Assembly: GCF_900129785.1 (NCBI RefSeq)
Contig: NZ_FSRC01000002.1
Location: 186,001 to 250,000 of the forward strand
Direction: 5' to 3'
Origin: Algoriphagus halophilus
GTDB taxonomy: Bacteria; Bacteroidota; Bacteroidia; Cytophagales; Cyclobacteriaceae
Length of the DNA stretch: 64,000 bases
Shown: positions 41,665-50,704 of the stretch, piece by piece
Position numbering within the stretch: the stretch's first letter is position 1
Layout of the letters: every line of letters starts with the position of its first letter
Notes under the pieces: generated by a model
Databases searched by the model: none
Seen by the model: only the letters and a program-made list of their open reading frames with translations
What the model was told of the DNA's origin: nothing
Position numbers and translations under genes: made by a program

Positions 41665-42444
41665 ATGAAATACCTACTCATCCTCTTTTTTATCCTAGGT
41701 GCCGGAATGGCCCAGGGGCAGGTAGCCACCTCTGTTTATTCCAATCAGGATATTTTCCAAAGGAATCTATATTCTGCTGATAGAATCATGGGAATGCGAG
41801 AAGAATTGGAGCTAACAGATGCTCAGGTCGCCAATATCAAAAAAGCCTACAGCAAAAATGCCGGAGAATTCAGCACACTTAAATGGGACTTAGATGCGGC
41901 CACTTTAAAATTGAAAAACTTACTGGATCAACCGAAAATCGATCAAGCGGAAGTCCAAAAACAGATGGATGCAGTGCTGAAATTGGAAAACCAGTTGAAG
42001 AAATTGCAATTGGACAACCTGGTCTCCATTAAAAATGAGTTGACCGAAGAGCAGCAAGAAAGTCTTCAATCTTCCCCAAATTTAATTTTTGGTAGAGTTT
42101 CTGGTGTCCAGTCGATGACAGGAGGACAAGCCATTCAATTCGGCCAAAATGGTCTTTCCCAAACAAAAGTGATCGGATATCCAGCAGCCACAAGCATCAA
42201 GGGAGGAGGCGCAGTAAGCCCTAGTGTATCAGTTCGTGTAGCAGGCAGCGCCAAAGATGGGAATGAGCCAATGTATTTTCTAGATACAAAAAACGGCATG
42301 AAACCCATCAAAGAAATTAAGGATATCGAACCGAATAACATTGAAAGTATCTCTGTGTTAAAAGGCGATGCAGCTATTGAAAAGTTTGGAGAAAAAGCTA
42401 AAAATGGTGCTATCGTCATCAAACTTAAAAACGAGCCTAAATAA
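41665..42444 (+). CDS. Periplasmic LTxxQ (Spy-like) protein with TonB-plug-like C-terminal half
   Basis: 259 residues from the ATG at 41665. Signal peptide 1-20 (ending AQGQ); a helical hairpin-type region (about 30-135) with MREELELTDAQVANIKKAY and LTEEQQES, matching the LTxxQ motifs of Spy/CpxP stress chaperones; then a plug-like half (about 136-259) containing IFGRVSGVQSMTGG, SVSVRVAGSAKDGNEPMYFLD and NIESISVLKGDAAIEKFG. The last three are the RIRG/LYVVDG/SISVLKD landmarks of TonB-receptor plugs. A periplasmic sensor for the coupled sigma/anti-sigma pair is a reasonable reading. The ATG at 41665 is preferred because an upstream frame opening at 41560 lacks a signal peptide and overlaps the preceding gene. 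Confidence 0.75.
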   Translation: MKYLLILFFILGAGMAQGQVATSVYSNQDIFQRNLYSADRIMGMREELELTDAQVANIKKAYSKNAGEFSTLKWDLDAATLKLKNLLDQPKIDQAEVQKQMDAVLKLENQLKKLQLDNLVSIKNELTEEQQESLQSSPNLIFGRVSGVQSMTGGQAIQFGQNGLSQTKVIGYPAATSIKGGGAVSPSVSVRVAGSAKDGNEPMYFLDTKNGMKPIKEIKDIEPNNIESISVLKGDAAIEKFGEKAKNGAIVIKLKNEPK

Positions 42445-42464
42445 TATTTGGTTGATTTATAATT

Positions 42465-42495
42465 AAAAAAAGGAACCCAAATGGGTTCCTTTTTT
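42465..42495. terminator. Bidirectional rho-independent terminator
   Basis: A run of A leads into GGAACCCA with its complement TGGGTTCC and a run of T: 13 bp stem with a tight loop. It serves the Spy-plug gene and the convergent DUF885 gene (stop at 42511). The GGAACC core is the same as in the rplS terminator. Confidence 0.9.
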
Positions 42496-42510
42496 ATGAG
42501 GGAGATTTGA

Positions 42511-44193
42511 TTAATCCAAAAACTTCCAACTAGCTTTATGATCCCTCTTCAAAGGATTCCCAGTCACTTTCGCCCTCAAAATTTCAATTGGCATGGCGTT
42601 CTGACTTAAAATCAAATCATGAAATTCCTTTTCTCCCATTTTACCAGAATTGACCACTTCGTCTCTCATAGAGTAAATTTCCAACGCCCCAATCATGTAG
42701 GCAATTTGATAAAGCGGACCATATCTTCCTTCAAAAGATCTTCTGACTTCCGCTTCCGCATTGGCTCTTTCGTGCCCTACTTTATCCACCAACAAGTCAA
42801 TACATTCTTGTGGAGTCATTTCTTCCAGATGATAGCTCAAGGAGAAGATAATTCTGGCGCATCTATGCATTCTCCAAAATAGCATCCCGATTTTATCTTT
42901 CGCATCTCTTGGAAAACCTCTGTCCCAAAGAACAAACTCCCAATACAAAGCCCATCCTTCTGTCCAAAATGGAGTTCTGAACATCCTCCTATGCGTCATG
43001 TTTCTTTGATTCATAAACTGCTGTAAATGGTGTCCAGGAATCAATTCATGCTGCACTGTTGCCCTTGAAAAATGAGGATTATTCCCTCTCATGCTCATCA
43101 TTTTCTCTTCATGGCTCATCTCAGAAGTAGGATAGGAAATCTGAATGGTCTCACCTCCCAAGAAGAAGGGACTTACTCGCTGTCTCTCAGCAGAAATCAT
43201 GGTGGTCCTCCAAGTTTCTTTTGCCATTGGAGGCACGGTCACCAAGTCATTTTTTTCTACATATTCGGTAGCTTCTTCTGCTAGTCGAATCACCTCTGCA
43301 GGCCATTCCCCGGCCGGCAAATACGTCTCTTTGACCATCTCCAAGGCAGCTTTCCAATCATCGCCAAATCCCAATTCGTTAGATGCTTTCAGCATTTCTG
43401 CCTCACACCATTCAAATTGCTTTTCTGCTTCTGCGATTAATTCTTCCGGGCTATAAGCAATCATTTCGAAGGCCAACTGATTCAATAATGCCTCACGCCC
43501 AATAGGTTTTCCGATAATCCCACTTCCATCATCCTTCACAGAATTGGTAAAATGCCCACGTAATGCTTTGGCATAAGCCTTCATGCTTTCATCCAGTTTT
43601 TTCCAAGGTTCAGGCATCCACCAAGTAAACATGGGATCATAATCATAATAGTAGGAGTAAGCTTCTCCAACTACTCTATTCAATCGTTCAACCGCTTCTG
43701 CAGCCAAATCTGCTTTTTGCCAACTGGTATATTTTGGCATACTAGGAAGTGCTGCTAATTGAGCATCTACTTTTTTGGCTACCTCATTCCACGTAGCTGC
43801 CAAGGCTTGGGAATCCGGAGTTTTCGCTCTTCTCCTTCCTACCGCAAACTCTTCAAGCGGCGCTCCAAAAGCCACCACGGAAGAAATTTCTTCAAAGGCT
43901 CTTCGCTCCAGATCTAATTCAGCCAATTCCTTTTCCAAAAAATTTCTGAACAAGACGTAATCAATCTTGCCGTCTTCAGATAGGCTATTGTAATTCAACT
44001 TATTTAAGTCATTTAGGTAGTTGGTGTTGAATTCTTCAATTCGATCAAAGTATTCAAGAGACAAGTTATTCGTGTATAACCTCCTCAAAGCACCCCAGTC
44101 AGCCTGGTAAGTTTCAATGGTCTGAACTAGTTCTGTGGCAGATATACTATTCAAAACCATACTCAATAATACGAGTAGTAGTGTTTTCTTCAT
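42511..44193 (-). CDS. DUF885 family putative metallopeptidase
   Basis: 560 residues: a signal peptide 1-19 (ending ISA) and a long helical domain with HELIPGHHLQQFMNQRN near residue 382, the H-E-x-x-P-G-H zinc signature of the DUF885 family (distantly related to M2/M32-like carboxypeptidases). ERQRVSPFFLGGETIQISYP just before it and EGWALYWEFVLWDRG after it are also conserved landmarks. Predicted periplasmic. Substrate unknown. It shares no operon with its neighbours. Confidence 0.85.
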   Translation of the reverse strand: MKKTLLLVLLSMVLNSISATELVQTIETYQADWGALRRLYTNNLSLEYFDRIEEFNTNYLNDLNKLNYNSLSEDGKIDYVLFRNFLEKELAELDLERRAFEEISSVVAFGAPLEEFAVGRRRAKTPDSQALAATWNEVAKKVDAQLAALPSMPKYTSWQKADLAAEAVERLNRVVGEAYSYYYDYDPMFTWWMPEPWKKLDESMKAYAKALRGHFTNSVKDDGSGIIGKPIGREALLNQLAFEMIAYSPEELIAEAEKQFEWCEAEMLKASNELGFGDDWKAALEMVKETYLPAGEWPAEVIRLAEEATEYVEKNDLVTVPPMAKETWRTTMISAERQRVSPFFLGGETIQISYPTSEMSHEEKMMSMRGNNPHFSRATVQHELIPGHHLQQFMNQRNMTHRRMFRTPFWTEGWALYWEFVLWDRGFPRDAKDKIGMLFWRMHRCARIIFSLSYHLEEMTPQECIDLLVDKVGHERANAEAEVRRSFEGRYGPLYQIAYMIGALEIYSMRDEVVNSGKMGEKEFHDLILSQNAMPIEILRAKVTGNPLKRDHKASWKFLD

Positions 44194-44396
44194 TTGGTTG
44201 ATGGTTAGGTTAATTCCTTAAATTAATTCATTTGATCCGAAACTCGGGGAATATTTGATAAGCGTCATTTTTTCAGTTTTTAGGAAAAAATTTTTCATGT
44301 ATGATTAAGTCAAAACTGTAGAACTCTAGATGACATGAATTAAAATGAAGCAGGCCAACAAGTATACTACCTCCTGATTATGAATGGATTGATGCT

Positions 44397-45650
44397 TTAA
44401 AAGCGAAATAGATACCCACCCAAATCGCTGAAAGTATTAGACCTACGTGTGGAGTCAGAATCCTTCTTTTTAAGATAGGTTTCCCATCCATCCGAATCAG
44501 ACAATCCAATTTTTACTTCCACTAATTTTTCTTCAGAAAAAGAGTTCATCCCACGCATTTCGTCTACCAAACCCACATAACTATTATCCGATAGACGATA
44601 TATTTTTGCCCAACCCTGATCCGCAGACAATTCCAAACCGAGATTCTGAGTCATGAAATTTTCCATTGGAAGAATGTCTTTATAATAAAGCCAAGTGATG
44701 CTTGCATAAAAATTATATTCAGTCCCTAAAGAAGTTGCCAAGGGTTTCCTACCTTTCAATTCTGGAATGAATTTTTCATTTTCAGGATGCATTCTGAACA
44801 TTTCAAATTCCAATAAATAGCCTTCCGGATCCATCGCAACAAACCCATCATGTGCACCATCTGGCTTAACTTTCAGGGTGTATTTGATCGTTACTTTTTC
44901 CTTTTGTAAGTGGCTATACCATTCTTCCAAATTATCAGTCAATAAAGCTAGGGCAACGGATTTTGCTTCATTCCCTGAATACCCACTTCCCTCTACACTT
45001 TTGATAACAAGTCTTGAGTCCCCAACAATCTGAAAAGTAGCGGATTTCTCTTCCTCAGAAAGTATTTTCAACCCCAGCGTCTCGCTGTAAAATTTCTTTG
45101 CTTCAGGTAAATCCTTATAAAACCAAATTAATTCTTGACCGGTAATCCCAAAGTCTCCTAGGTCTTTAAAATCTGAATTCTGAGCCAGCAAATTGTTAAT
45201 ATTCGATTCAGGATACCCAAGCATTCTTCCAAAAGTCCTTGAAACATCTTCCTTTTTTTGACCTGAGTATTCCTTTGAAGCTTCTAATTCATTTGCTCTT
45301 TTTTTCAGCATTTGATAAGCTTCTAAGGATTCTCCTTTATACAGAATTAATACCTCTTTTCCCTGGACCACTGAGGAATCAAACAAACTAGTTCCAATCA
45401 GATTAGGCTCTCGAAAAACTGAAATTTCATATTTCTCAGCAATACTCGTTGCTTCCGGCATAAATAAATCCATTTCAGAAGGACTTAAAGGTTGACTCAA
45501 AGCAATAGGTTTCACACCAGCTTGGACCATTTCAGCAAACACTTCAAAAGCCCCTGATTCCTTTTTAAATTCTACTTTTTGGCAGGAGTATAGAATCATA
45601 ATTAAAGAGATCAAAAACAAGGGAGGAAGATGATTTTTCCTAAAGTTCAT
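44397..45650 (-). CDS. Lipoprotein with two glyoxalase/VOC-fold domains
   Basis: 417 residues. A lipoprotein signal ends in LYSCQK, giving lipid at C23. The N-terminal 150 residues include coiled-helical character. Two VOC (glyoxalase/bleomycin-resistance) beta-alpha-beta modules follow: about 175-285 (FYKDLPEAKKFYSETLGLKI, ending GFVAMDPEGYLLEFEMFRMH) and about 312-417 (WLYYKDILPMENFMTQNLGL, ending GGYLFRF). VOC enzymes are normally cytoplasmic, so a lipid-anchored periplasmic member is unusual. Metal ligands of glyoxalase I are not obvious. Function unknown. Confidence 0.75.
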   Translation of the reverse strand: MNFRKNHLPPLFLISLIMILYSCQKVEFKKESGAFEVFAEMVQAGVKPIALSQPLSPSEMDLFMPEATSIAEKYEISVFREPNLIGTSLFDSSVVQGKEVLILYKGESLEAYQMLKKRANELEASKEYSGQKKEDVSRTFGRMLGYPESNINNLLAQNSDFKDLGDFGITGQELIWFYKDLPEAKKFYSETLGLKILSEEEKSATFQIVGDSRLVIKSVEGSGYSGNEAKSVALALLTDNLEEWYSHLQKEKVTIKYTLKVKPDGAHDGFVAMDPEGYLLEFEMFRMHPENEKFIPELKGRKPLATSLGTEYNFYASITWLYYKDILPMENFMTQNLGLELSADQGWAKIYRLSDNSYVGLVDEMRGMNSFSEEKLVEVKIGLSDSDGWETYLKKKDSDSTRRSNTFSDLGGYLFRF

Positions 45651-45876
45651 AAGGGTAGATTCTTTGATTTAATAATCGAGTTTAGGAATAAGTTTCCAAA
45701 AAGGAGCAACCACACAGGGAAATCCTGCATCTATTATCAAAGAACTGCGATACTCCTGAACACCTAAACCATTTAAAAACAATTTCTTATATTCCAATAG
45801 CAAAAAAATATCACTTCCAAACACATGCTTTTCTAGACTTTTTTTAACAATCACTTCAACCCCCAATCAATTTAAT

Positions 45877-46764
45877 ATGGAGTTAATTATCAAAAATTTA
45901 TCAAAGACTTATCCTAATGGAGTAAAGGCTTTGAATGACATTTCTCTCACTATACCACAAGGGATGTTTGGACTACTTGGTCCCAACGGAGCAGGTAAAT
46001 CCACCTTGATGAGAACTATTGCCACCCTTCAGGATGCCGACAATGGAAGTATCCTATTGGATGACATAAATGTATTGAAAGACAAACAATCTGTTCGTGA
46101 GCGTTTAGGCTATCTACCTCAGGATTTTGGATTATACCCTAGAATTAATGCGGAGGTCATGTTGGACCATATAGCTCAAATGAAAGGAATAGGAAATAAA
46201 TCCGACCGTAAGGTATTGGTCGAGAATCTCCTTCAAAAAGTAAACCTATACGCTGATAGAAAGAAAGGATTAGGCACCTATTCCGGGGGAATGAGGCAGC
46301 GATTTGGTATTGCACAGGCACTAGTAGGAAATCCTTCCTTAATCATTGTAGATGAGCCGACCGCTGGCTTAGACCCTTCCGAACGAAACAGATTCTACAA
46401 CTTGCTTTCCGAAATCGGGGAAAACACCATTGTAATCCTTTCTACCCACATCGTAGAAGACGTGAATACCCTTTGTTCTAATATGGCCATCATCTGTAAA
46501 GGAGAGGTATTGATGCAAGGAAAACCCAAAGATGGAATCACCTCTATTCAGGGAAGGATCTATCAGAAAGCCATAGATAAATCGGAGTTAGACACCTATA
46601 GAAACGAATACAATCTTATTTCCACCAAATTAATTGAAGGAAGATTAAGTCTAAGAATTGAAAGTGAAACAGACCCTGGAAACGGATTTGAACCAACTCC
46701 AGCTGATCTTGAAGATGTCTATTTCAGTCACATTTCAAAAAAAGTAGATCCTATCACTATTTAA
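45877..46764 (+). CDS. ABC transporter ATP-binding protein
   Basis: 295 residues. Walker A GPNGAGKS at 35-42, Q-loop YLPQDFGLYP near 75-84, signature YSGGMRQR near 134-141, and Walker B with D-loop LIIVDEPTAGLDP near 155-167; the switch histidine is in STHIVED. This is the ABC-2/NatA-type ATPase used with membrane permeases. About 60 C-terminal residues extend beyond the core. It is followed after 9 nt by the permease-peptidase fusion, its evident partner. Confidence 0.93.
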   Translation: MELIIKNLSKTYPNGVKALNDISLTIPQGMFGLLGPNGAGKSTLMRTIATLQDADNGSILLDDINVLKDKQSVRERLGYLPQDFGLYPRINAEVMLDHIAQMKGIGNKSDRKVLVENLLQKVNLYADRKKGLGTYSGGMRQRFGIAQALVGNPSLIIVDEPTAGLDPSERNRFYNLLSEIGENTIVILSTHIVEDVNTLCSNMAIICKGEVLMQGKPKDGITSIQGRIYQKAIDKSELDTYRNEYNLISTKLIEGRLSLRIESETDPGNGFEPTPADLEDVYFSHISKKVDPITI

Positions 46765-46773
46765 GAAATTGAC

Positions 46774-49700
46774 ATGTTTTTAGACATTTTCATTTTTGAA
46801 CTGAGATACCGGTTTAGTCGGCCGGCTACTTATATCTACTTTGGACTATTGCTTATTGTGGCAATGCTATTAATTGGCTTCGGAAACACGCCTGCTTCCG
46901 AAAAAGTATATCACAACGCTCCTATTGTAATTGCCAACCTTCAATTATTGATTTCTCTGTTTGGAATCTTGTTGGCTTCTGCTGTAATGGGTGTTCCCCT
47001 TTATAGAGATTTAGAGCATAAAACAGGTACATTCCTTTTCAGTTACCCCATTTCCAAATTCAGCTATTTTATGGGAAGGTTTTGGGGCTCTTTTGTCACT
47101 TTGCTTTTCATTTCTTTAGGAAGCCTTATTGGTATTTACCTAGGAAGTATTTTGGGACCTACCTTTGGAACCGATGCGCTTCGATATGGACCAAACCTAC
47201 TTTGGAACTACCTTCAACCTTGGCTGACTTTAACCTTGCCAAATCTATGGTTTGCATCGACATTATTCTTTGCATTGATTGTTTTTACTAGAAACATCAA
47301 ATCCATTTACTCTGGAGGAATCGTGGTATTCATCGCCTACCTATTGGCAAATTTCCTGGCCAGCGATATAGAAAACAAGGATTTAGTACAGCTTTTGGAT
47401 CCGTTTGGATTAAACACCTTTGATTACCAAACTCGGTATTTAACACCCTTTGAGCAAAACAATTTCATCCTTCCCCTTAGTGGAAACTTGCTTTTAAATA
47501 GGATAATTTGGTCTGGGATTGGATTGGCATTTTTCCTAGCTTCCTATTTCAAATTTAGCTTCTCGTATTTCTTCAGTACGATTCAGAAAAAGAGCAAAAA
47601 AGAAGCTGAAAAGAGCGAAACACCCGTATTGAAAAAAGTACTGGCAAAAGCAGATTTCACAGGAAACTATCAATGGAATAGCTTTAAAACACTTACCAAA
47701 ATAGAAGTACAAAACATCCTCAAGGATGTCTATTTCCGTTCCATTTTATTGGGCGGTTCTGTATTTTTGATTTTGGATTTTTGGATTGGAAATACACTTT
47801 ATAGCGTACCAAATTTCCCTTCCACCTCCTTTTTGATGGAGTACAAAACCTTTGATTATAATATTTTTGTCTTCATCATCATCGTGTTTTTCACTGGAGA
47901 AACACTGCATCGAGACAAGTCTTCGGGTTACTCCGTCATCAATGATACTTTTCCTGTAAAAGATGGGGCGGTAATTGCATCCAAATTCTCTGGGATGGCT
48001 TTTATCTGCCTTTTATTGACGACTTTGCCCATCGTAGTTGGGATCATTATCCAAACTTTAAAAGGATATTTCAACTATGATTTAGGCGTCTACCTAGTAG
48101 ATAGTTACCTCATTTCTTTGCCAGATTACCTTCAAATGGTCATGTTGGTATTTGCTGTCCATTTGTTAGTCAATAACAAATTCGCAGGCCATGCTGCTGC
48201 CATTGGAATTTGGGTCTTGATTATAGTTTTAAGGAATTTCGCCAATTACGATTTCAACATGTTCTTCTTCTCCTATAAACCGGGATATAGATGGAGTGAC
48301 ATGAATGGGTTGGGGCACTTTGGGGAACCGCTATTCTGGTTCAACTTATATTGGACGGCATTCGGAATATTTCTAATCCTATTTTTCAGCATTTTCTATA
48401 GCAGGGGAACTGATAGCTCCACAAAAAGTAGGATTAGCACCGCAAAAAATAAATTGGGTAAAAAGACTGCTTTGACTTCTTATGGATTTTTGTTTATAGC
48501 CCTTCTTTCCGGTGCCTACATATACCAATCGACAGTATATGACAATGGCTATCAAACTTCAGAGGAAGGCGAAAAAAGACAAGTGGCCTATGAAAAACAA
48601 CTCAAGCAATATGAGTTTATGGCCCAACCTAAAATCATTAAGGTTAATCTAAAAGCGGATCTTTACCCGCTAGAGAGAGATGCTTATTTTGAGGCTGAAG
48701 TAAGCATGGTGAACAAAACTGACGAGCCTATAGATTCGGTTCATTTCAATAGTGCCTCATTAACCGACTTTGAAATTCTTTACAATGGTCAGGAATTGCC
48801 CTATCGTTTTCCTCTCCATTACGAGCCAAGAAAGTTTCAAATCTTTGGTAAAAAAGCTGAGAAGGAATGGTATCGAATTACTGCCTTACCTCAAACACTG
48901 ATGCCGGGGGACACCTTGGACCTGGTGATCAAGAGTAAGGTCATCAATGATAAATTTCCTAACTCAGGTTTTGGAAGAGAGTTAGTTCATAATGGTTCTT
49001 TTATTGCTGGAGGAATGCCGGAAATTGGCTATTCATCAAGTATTGAGTTGAGTAGTGATGAAAAAAGAAGAGAATATGAATTGCCAGAAAAGCCAGATGA
49101 TCTACCTCCACATAATGATCCCTATGGAAAAAGAACTTTGTTATTTCAAGACGATGCGGATTTCATCGATTTTGAGGCAACTGTCAGTACTATTCCGAGC
49201 CAAATTGCTGTGGCACCAGGGTATTTGCAAAGGGAATGGATTGAGGGAGACCGACGCTATTTCCATTATATACAGGACAGTCCAATTCAGGCATTCTTTT
49301 CAGTTTTGTCAGCAGAATATGAAGTCTTAAGAGACAAAACCAGTTTACCGAATGGACAGAGTATAGATATTGAAATTTATTACCAAAAAGGCCATGAATA
49401 CAATCTGGATCGATTTGTACAATCCTATAAAGATGGATTGACTTATTTCTCTGAAACGTATGGACCATTTCAATTCAGGCAAATGAGGATTTTGGAATTC
49501 CCTCGCTATGCAGGTTTTGCCCAATCTTTTCCAAACACAGTTCCTTTTGCAGAAAGCTTTGGTTGGGTAGCAGATTTCTCCGATCCAAACAGCTTTGATT
49601 ATGTCTATTATGTTACTGCTCACGAATTGGCTCACCAATGGTGGGGGCATCAAATTACGCCAAACTATACAAGAGGAGCCAATTTAACTTCTGAAGCTTT

Positions 49701-50418
49701 GGCGGAATTTTCAGCTTTGATTCTTTCTGAACGGAAATATGGGAAGGAAAACATGAAAAGATTCCTCAAGGATGAATTAGATGATTACTTACGGGGTAGA
49801 TCGAACGAAAGCAAAAAAGAAAATGTGTTCATCAACTGTAATAGGCCCTACCAATGGTATAACAAAGGAAGTTTGATCTTATATGGACTTAGGGATTTGA
49901 TCGGTGAAGAAGCGATAGATAGTGCGCTATATAATTTTAATGCTGAGTTTGGTTTAAAAACTATCCCTCCATTCCCTGGAAGTGCAGATCTGTATAGACA
50001 CTTGGAAGCGTATACTCCTGATAGTTTGCGGTATTATTTGGATGATACTTGGAACAAAATCACATTGTACGACAACAAAGCGGAGGAAGTCACGGCTACA
50101 AAAATTGCTGAGGATGAATATGATGTAACCATCAAAATCCATTCTCAGAAACTTTATGCTGATTCAGCCGGTGAAGAATCTGATGCCTCTTATGAAGGTG
50201 ATTATATAGATATTGGCGTATTCGCTGCGGAGGACCAAGACGAAAATGGAAAGGATCGTGTAAATCCCCTCTATGTCCAGAAATATAAAATAAAACCTGG
50301 TGAAACCACCCTTACAATTAGGGTGAAAGGAGAACCCGTCAAAGCTGGAATTGATCCCTACAATAAATTGATAGATCGAATTCCTGATGACAATACGATT
50401 TCTGTGGAAATTTTATAA
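46774..50418 (+). CDS. ABC-2 permease / M1 aminopeptidase fusion
   Basis: 1214 residues. The first 570 or so are an ABC-2-like permease with about 12 membrane helices in two sets (about 15-250 and 320-560) starting FLDIFIFELRYRFSRPATY; the rest is a periplasmic M1-type metallopeptidase. The zinc site is H950-E951-x-x-H954 in AHELAHQWWGH and E974, with 19 residues between H954 and E974. The usual G-x-M-E-N exopeptidase motif is not found; its place is held by YAGFAQSFPNTVPFAE near 908-923. This permease-peptidase fusion is known in Bacteroidota annotation. The substrate is unknown. Cognate ATPase is directly upstream. Confidence 0.9.
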   Translation: MFLDIFIFELRYRFSRPATYIYFGLLLIVAMLLIGFGNTPASEKVYHNAPIVIANLQLLISLFGILLASAVMGVPLYRDLEHKTGTFLFSYPISKFSYFMGRFWGSFVTLLFISLGSLIGIYLGSILGPTFGTDALRYGPNLLWNYLQPWLTLTLPNLWFASTLFFALIVFTRNIKSIYSGGIVVFIAYLLANFLASDIENKDLVQLLDPFGLNTFDYQTRYLTPFEQNNFILPLSGNLLLNRIIWSGIGLAFFLASYFKFSFSYFFSTIQKKSKKEAEKSETPVLKKVLAKADFTGNYQWNSFKTLTKIEVQNILKDVYFRSILLGGSVFLILDFWIGNTLYSVPNFPSTSFLMEYKTFDYNIFVFIIIVFFTGETLHRDKSSGYSVINDTFPVKDGAVIASKFSGMAFICLLLTTLPIVVGIIIQTLKGYFNYDLGVYLVDSYLISLPDYLQMVMLVFAVHLLVNNKFAGHAAAIGIWVLIIVLRNFANYDFNMFFFSYKPGYRWSDMNGLGHFGEPLFWFNLYWTAFGIFLILFFSIFYSRGTDSSTKSRISTAKNKLGKKTALTSYGFLFIALLSGAYIYQSTVYDNGYQTSEEGEKRQVAYEKQLKQYEFMAQPKIIKVNLKADLYPLERDAYFEAEVSMVNKTDEPIDSVHFNSASLTDFEILYNGQELPYRFPLHYEPRKFQIFGKKAEKEWYRITALPQTLMPGDTLDLVIKSKVINDKFPNSGFGRELVHNGSFIAGGMPEIGYSSSIELSSDEKRREYELPEKPDDLPPHNDPYGKRTLLFQDDADFIDFEATVSTIPSQIAVAPGYLQREWIEGDRRYFHYIQDSPIQAFFSVLSAEYEVLRDKTSLPNGQSIDIEIYYQKGHEYNLDRFVQSYKDGLTYFSETYGPFQFRQMRILEFPRYAGFAQSFPNTVPFAESFGWVADFSDPNSFDYVYYVTAHELAHQWWGHQITPNYTRGANLTSEALAEFSALILSERKYGKENMKRFLKDELDDYLRGRSNESKKENVFINCNRPYQWYNKGSLILYGLRDLIGEEAIDSALYNFNAEFGLKTIPPFPGSADLYRHLEAYTPDSLRYYLDDTWNKITLYDNKAEEVTATKIAEDEYDVTIKIHSQKLYADSAGEESDASYEGDYIDIGVFAAEDQDENGKDRVNPLYVQKYKIKPGETTLTIRVKGEPVKAGIDPYNKLIDRIPDDNTISVEIL

Positions 50419-50422
50419 TGCA

Positions 50423-50457
50423 AAAAGCCATGTTCTACTTCTTTGAACATGGCTTTT
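50423..50457. terminator. Bidirectional rho-independent terminator
   Basis: AAAAGCCATGTTC (50423-50435) pairs perfectly with GAACATGGCTTTT (50445-50457), 13 bp with a 9 nt loop, between the fusion gene and the convergent small membrane gene. Confidence 0.93.
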
Positions 50458-50473
50458 CTTAGTTAGAAAATCT

Positions 50474-50683
50474 TTACTTTCTTTTTCTAAGTATGGCAAC
50501 TAGAATTAGTACAAAAACTGCCACGCCTACAACCCAAACCCAGGTTTGTTCGTACCATTCTGGCTCACCGATACTGACATCAATGTCCAGCCCCCCGTCT
50601 TGTGCAAATGATGTAAGACTTGCAGTCATTGCCATCATCACTAAAAAAAGATTTTGCGTGTATTTAATCAATTGATTTTTCAT
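50474..50683 (-). CDS. Small single-pass membrane protein with signal peptide, 69 aa
   Basis: A cleavable signal peptide (1-28, ending SFAQ), a short acidic stretch (DGGLDIDVSIGEPEWYEQTW), one membrane helix (VWVVGVAVFVLILVAILRKRK) and a basic end. The layout, with a mature N-terminus outside and a C-terminal membrane anchor, is common among short Bacteroidota proteins. No family recognised. It lies 21 nt downstream of the beta-barrel gene and is probably cotranscribed with it. Confidence 0.7.
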   Translation of the reverse strand: MKNQLIKYTQNLFLVMMAMTASLTSFAQDGGLDIDVSIGEPEWYEQTWVWVVGVAVFVLILVAILRKRK

Positions 50684-50704
50684 GGTTGAAATGGTTTTAG
50701 TGAA

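Noticed and set aside
45669-45866. 65 codon minus-strand frame between the VOC lipoprotein and ABC ATPase genes
   Set aside because: It needs a TTG start, overlaps the divergent spacer and has no family pattern or signal; the spacer is expected to hold two promoters.
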